A DNA stretch of 64,000 bases from contig NZ_QKNS01000004.1 of assembly GCF_003231285.1 (NCBI RefSeq), positions 310,001-374,000 on the forward strand, given 5' to 3'. Numbering within the stretch: position 1 is the first letter of the stretch; every line of letters starts with the position of its first letter. Positions 62,007 through 64,000 of the stretch are shown here, in pieces. The notes under the pieces are model-generated. The model searched no databases. It was not told the DNA's origin and worked only from the letters and a program-made list of their open reading frames with translations. Source of the DNA: Hymenobacter sediminis (GTDB lineage Bacteria > Bacteroidota > Bacteroidia > Cytophagales > Hymenobacteraceae). Both the position numbers and the translations under genes were made by a program.

Positions 62007-62975
62007 TTACCAGAACCGGTTGGTGCAGACTACCTGGGCCTTTTTCTTGAGGCGCAGCCCCACCAGCACCTCGTGGCTGCCGCCGTGGTAGTCGGCTAGT
62101 TCTGAAAGACCGGCATCGTAGGAATAACCAACCGTAAATTGCTCGTAGTTCAGGCCCACCATGGCCACGAAGGAGTCAAAGGCACGCCACGACACCCCGC
62201 CCCACAGCAAATCCTGGTACTTGAGCTTGGCATTGATATCGAGGGAGAGCGGGGCTGGGTTCACGGCCTTTACCAGCACTGAGGGCACCAAAGACCATTC
62301 TTCGTTGAGCGGCACCCGTACGCCAGCCGTAGCGAAGTAATGTCGCTTCAGAGAGTTGCCTTCTCCCGGTGCCACCGAGGTAGGCCCATAGGAGAAATCG
62401 AGCTTGTTGCCGAGCAACTGCGCGCCCGAAACCCCCACGTAGAAATCAGAGCTGTACACCCAAATACCGATGGTGCCATCCAGCACCCGCGAGGCATCAC
62501 TGGCCGCCACAGTGGTAGGGTCGAAGAACTGCAACTGCTGCCCATCGACGGCAAACTGCTGCATACCTGCCGACACGCCCAGTGCCATCCGGAGGTTGGG
62601 CCGTAGTACCAGGTTATAGGCGTAGGACAAATAGGCACCTTTCCGGCTCGTGGGCCCCGTCTGGTCGTTATAGATCAGCCCCCCGATGGCGTGAAACGGC
62701 CGCCGCCGGTCGCGCAGGGTGCGCTTGCCAGTGGTGCGCCACTTGCCCAGCGAGGAGCTAGCGCTGAGGTAGTAGGTTTTAGGCGCTCCTTCCAGGCCCG
62801 TCCATTGGGTGCGGTAGCTCGCCTTTACATCAATGTAATCCTCTACCCCCGTAGTAGCAGGGTTGAGGATGTAGTTATTATTCATGTACTGGCTGTACTG
62901 CGCCTGCTGCTGGGCCAGGGCCGGCACAGCAGCCAACAGCAGTGGCAGCAGCAGTAAGGGTAAGGCTTTTCTCAT
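62007..62975 (-). CDS. PorP/SprF family type IX secretion membrane protein
   Basis: The start at 62975 (MRKALPLLLLPLLLAAVPAL) gives a signal peptide and 322 residues; an ATG three codons upstream is possible. The body is a beta-barrel of the PorP/SprF family, beginning QQAQYSQYMNNNYILNPATT, with FHAIGGLIYNDQTGPTSRKG and VGLNYEQFTVGYSYDAGLSE. Such proteins help attach or export gliding adhesins and CHU_C proteins through the type IX system. Fitting this, the gene upstream, 72 bp away on the same strand, encodes a CHU_C protein. Confidence 0.93.
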   Translation of the reverse strand: MRKALPLLLLPLLLAAVPALAQQQAQYSQYMNNNYILNPATTGVEDYIDVKASYRTQWTGLEGAPKTYYLSASSSLGKWRTTGKRTLRDRRRPFHAIGGLIYNDQTGPTSRKGAYLSYAYNLVLRPNLRMALGVSAGMQQFAVDGQQLQFFDPTTVAASDASRVLDGTIGIWVYSSDFYVGVSGAQLLGNKLDFSYGPTSVAPGEGNSLKRHYFATAGVRVPLNEEWSLVPSVLVKAVNPAPLSLDINAKLKYQDLLWGGVSWRAFDSFVAMVGLNYEQFTVGYSYDAGLSELADYHGGSHEVLVGLRLKKKAQVVCTNRFW

Positions 62976-63047
62976 AGCAGTCATTGCCTTCGGGTCGATC
63001 AGGAGAGAAGGAAAGCCTGGCAGCGCGTGGCGCCGCCAGGCATTTGA

Positions 63048-64000
63048 TTAGTACAGAATCGTAATCGACCCGCTGTAGGACCTGCCAAGCGGGCCCTTCG
63101 TGACGACAACGTAGTAGTAGGTACCCACCGGCGCGGGCTGGCCATTAATGTCGCCGCGCCACTCATTGGCCCGGCTGTAGTTATTGGCGGAGAAAATCTT
63201 GTTGCCCCAGCGGTTGAACACCGTCACCGTGTTGTCGGGGAACTGCTCGATAAACTCAATCTGCCAGGTATCGTCGCGGCCGTCGCCATTGGGCGTGAAG
63301 GCGTTTGGAATCCGGATGGGCGGGCGCACTGTGATAGTCACTTGGTCGGAATCGGCGCAGCCCCCACTACCCGCCGAAAGCGTGTAGGTGGTGGTTACGG
63401 TGGGCGAAGCCACAGGCCGCAGCGAATCGCTGGAGAACCTCAGCCCCACAGCCGGCGACCAGCGCACGGGGTAGGAGCCATCGGCGCGGCCCTCCAGGGT
63501 CACGGAAGAACCGGCCAGAATTTCTCTGTCGGGACCGGCATCTACATCAACCGGCGGCTGAATACGCACTGGCACCGCATTAGAAACCGCCGTAACGAGC
63601 TGGCCGCAGCTGTTGGTGGTGCGCAGGCGTAGCGTCACGGTTTGGCCCGCACGCAGCGTGGTGCTAGTGAAAACGGGGCCCGTGGCACCGGCTACATCAG
63701 CTCCGTCTACCTGCCACTGGTACTCAGGGGTAGGCCCTGCTTCCGTGACGGAGGCAATACTGAAAGTAAGCGGCGCGCCCAGGCAAACGGGCCCGCCCGG
63801 CTGCACGGCAATAGTGAGGGTAGGCAAGGGTGTAGGGGTGCGCGTGACCGTAACGCTGGCTACCGCTGGCCCCGTGCTGCACAGGCCCGCCGTGGGCGTT
63901 ACCTGCACCCGCACCTGGTCGCCGGTTACGAGGGTGTTGCTGGTGAACGTAGGCCCACTAGCAACGGCCACGTTGTTAACAAACCACTGGAAGGTAGGCT
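63048..64000 (-). CDS. Large CHU_C gliding-motility-associated surface protein (C-terminal part)
   Basis: The reading frame is open at the right edge of the window and only the C-terminal 316 or so residues are visible. They hold PKD/Ig-like repeats (QWFVNNV, EYQWQVDGADVAGATGPVFT; DAGPDREILAGSSVTLEGRA), then the CHU_C domain (IRIPNAFTPNGDGRDDTWQI) ending GRSYSGSITILY, which is a type IX sorting signal. It is exported by the type IX system and attached to the surface, where it may act in adhesion or gliding. It is encoded just before the PorP/SprF partner. Confidence 0.92.
   Translation of the reverse strand, partial: PTFQWFVNNVAVASGPTFTSNTLVTGDQVRVQVTPTAGLCSTGPAVASVTVTRTPTPLPTLTIAVQPGGPVCLGAPLTFSIASVTEAGPTPEYQWQVDGADVAGATGPVFTSTTLRAGQTVTLRLRTTNSCGQLVTAVSNAVPVRIQPPVDVDAGPDREILAGSSVTLEGRADGSYPVRWSPAVGLRFSSDSLRPVASPTVTTTYTLSAGSGGCADSDQVTITVRPPIRIPNAFTPNGDGRDDTWQIEFIEQFPDNTVTVFNRWGNKIFSANNYSRANEWRGDINGQPAPVGTYYYVVVTKGPLGRSYSGSITILY

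Overview
The window comes from a member of the Bacteroidota, most likely a Hymenobacter-like Cytophagales bacterium. Support comes from the SusC/SusD pair, TonB receptors with an N-terminal carboxypeptidase-like domain, PorP/SprF and CHU_C-type type IX secretion and gliding proteins, a C-terminal type IX sorting domain, lipoboxes on many exported proteins, a GC-rich sequence, and promoters of the TTTG-N19-TAnnTTTG type. The genus is an inference. I saw no tRNA, rRNA, CRISPR array, transposase or phage gene.

Layout. 1-3 kb: the end of a DUF4249 lipoprotein/TonB receptor pair. 3-8 kb: OmpH-like chaperone, then a RimK ATP-grasp ligase with a retropepsin-like protease and an aspartoacylase-like hydrolase, and a sugar-dehydrogenase-like beta-propeller. 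8-20 kb: housekeeping and metabolic genes (macro domain, DoxX, alpha/beta hydrolase, DUF502, ispH, cmk, adenine deaminase, response regulator, cysteine-synthase-like enzyme, erythromycin-esterase-like lipoprotein, sucD). 20-24.6 kb: a frameshifted hypothetical gene and three related outer-membrane lipoproteins around a mercuric-reductase-like flavoenzyme. 24.7-36 kb: rny, zapA, a coiled-coil protein, pheT, DUF1684, radC, a metallophosphoesterase, uvsE and small exported proteins.

36.5-61.9 kb is one large polysaccharide utilisation locus. It holds galM, five GH43 proteins, a clan GH-A hydrolase, SusD/SusC, galK, galT, a GH127-type (DUF1680) gene missing its centre, a GH172 (DUF2961) enzyme, a DUF4965 glutaminase-family protein and a LacI-family regulator. 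Five copies of a TGCAAACGTTTGCA-like palindrome sit at the susC, galK and GH43/GH172 promoters and nowhere else that I saw. They make a coherent LacI regulon for a polymer containing both arabinofuranose and galactose. At susC the two operators are placed so that they form the -33 and -7 promoter elements themselves.

The last 2 kb hold a PorP/SprF protein and the C-terminal part of a large CHU_C surface protein that runs out of the window. Intergenic DNA carries several long nested inverted repeats, two of which share a conserved core and look like a dispersed MITE/REP-type family.
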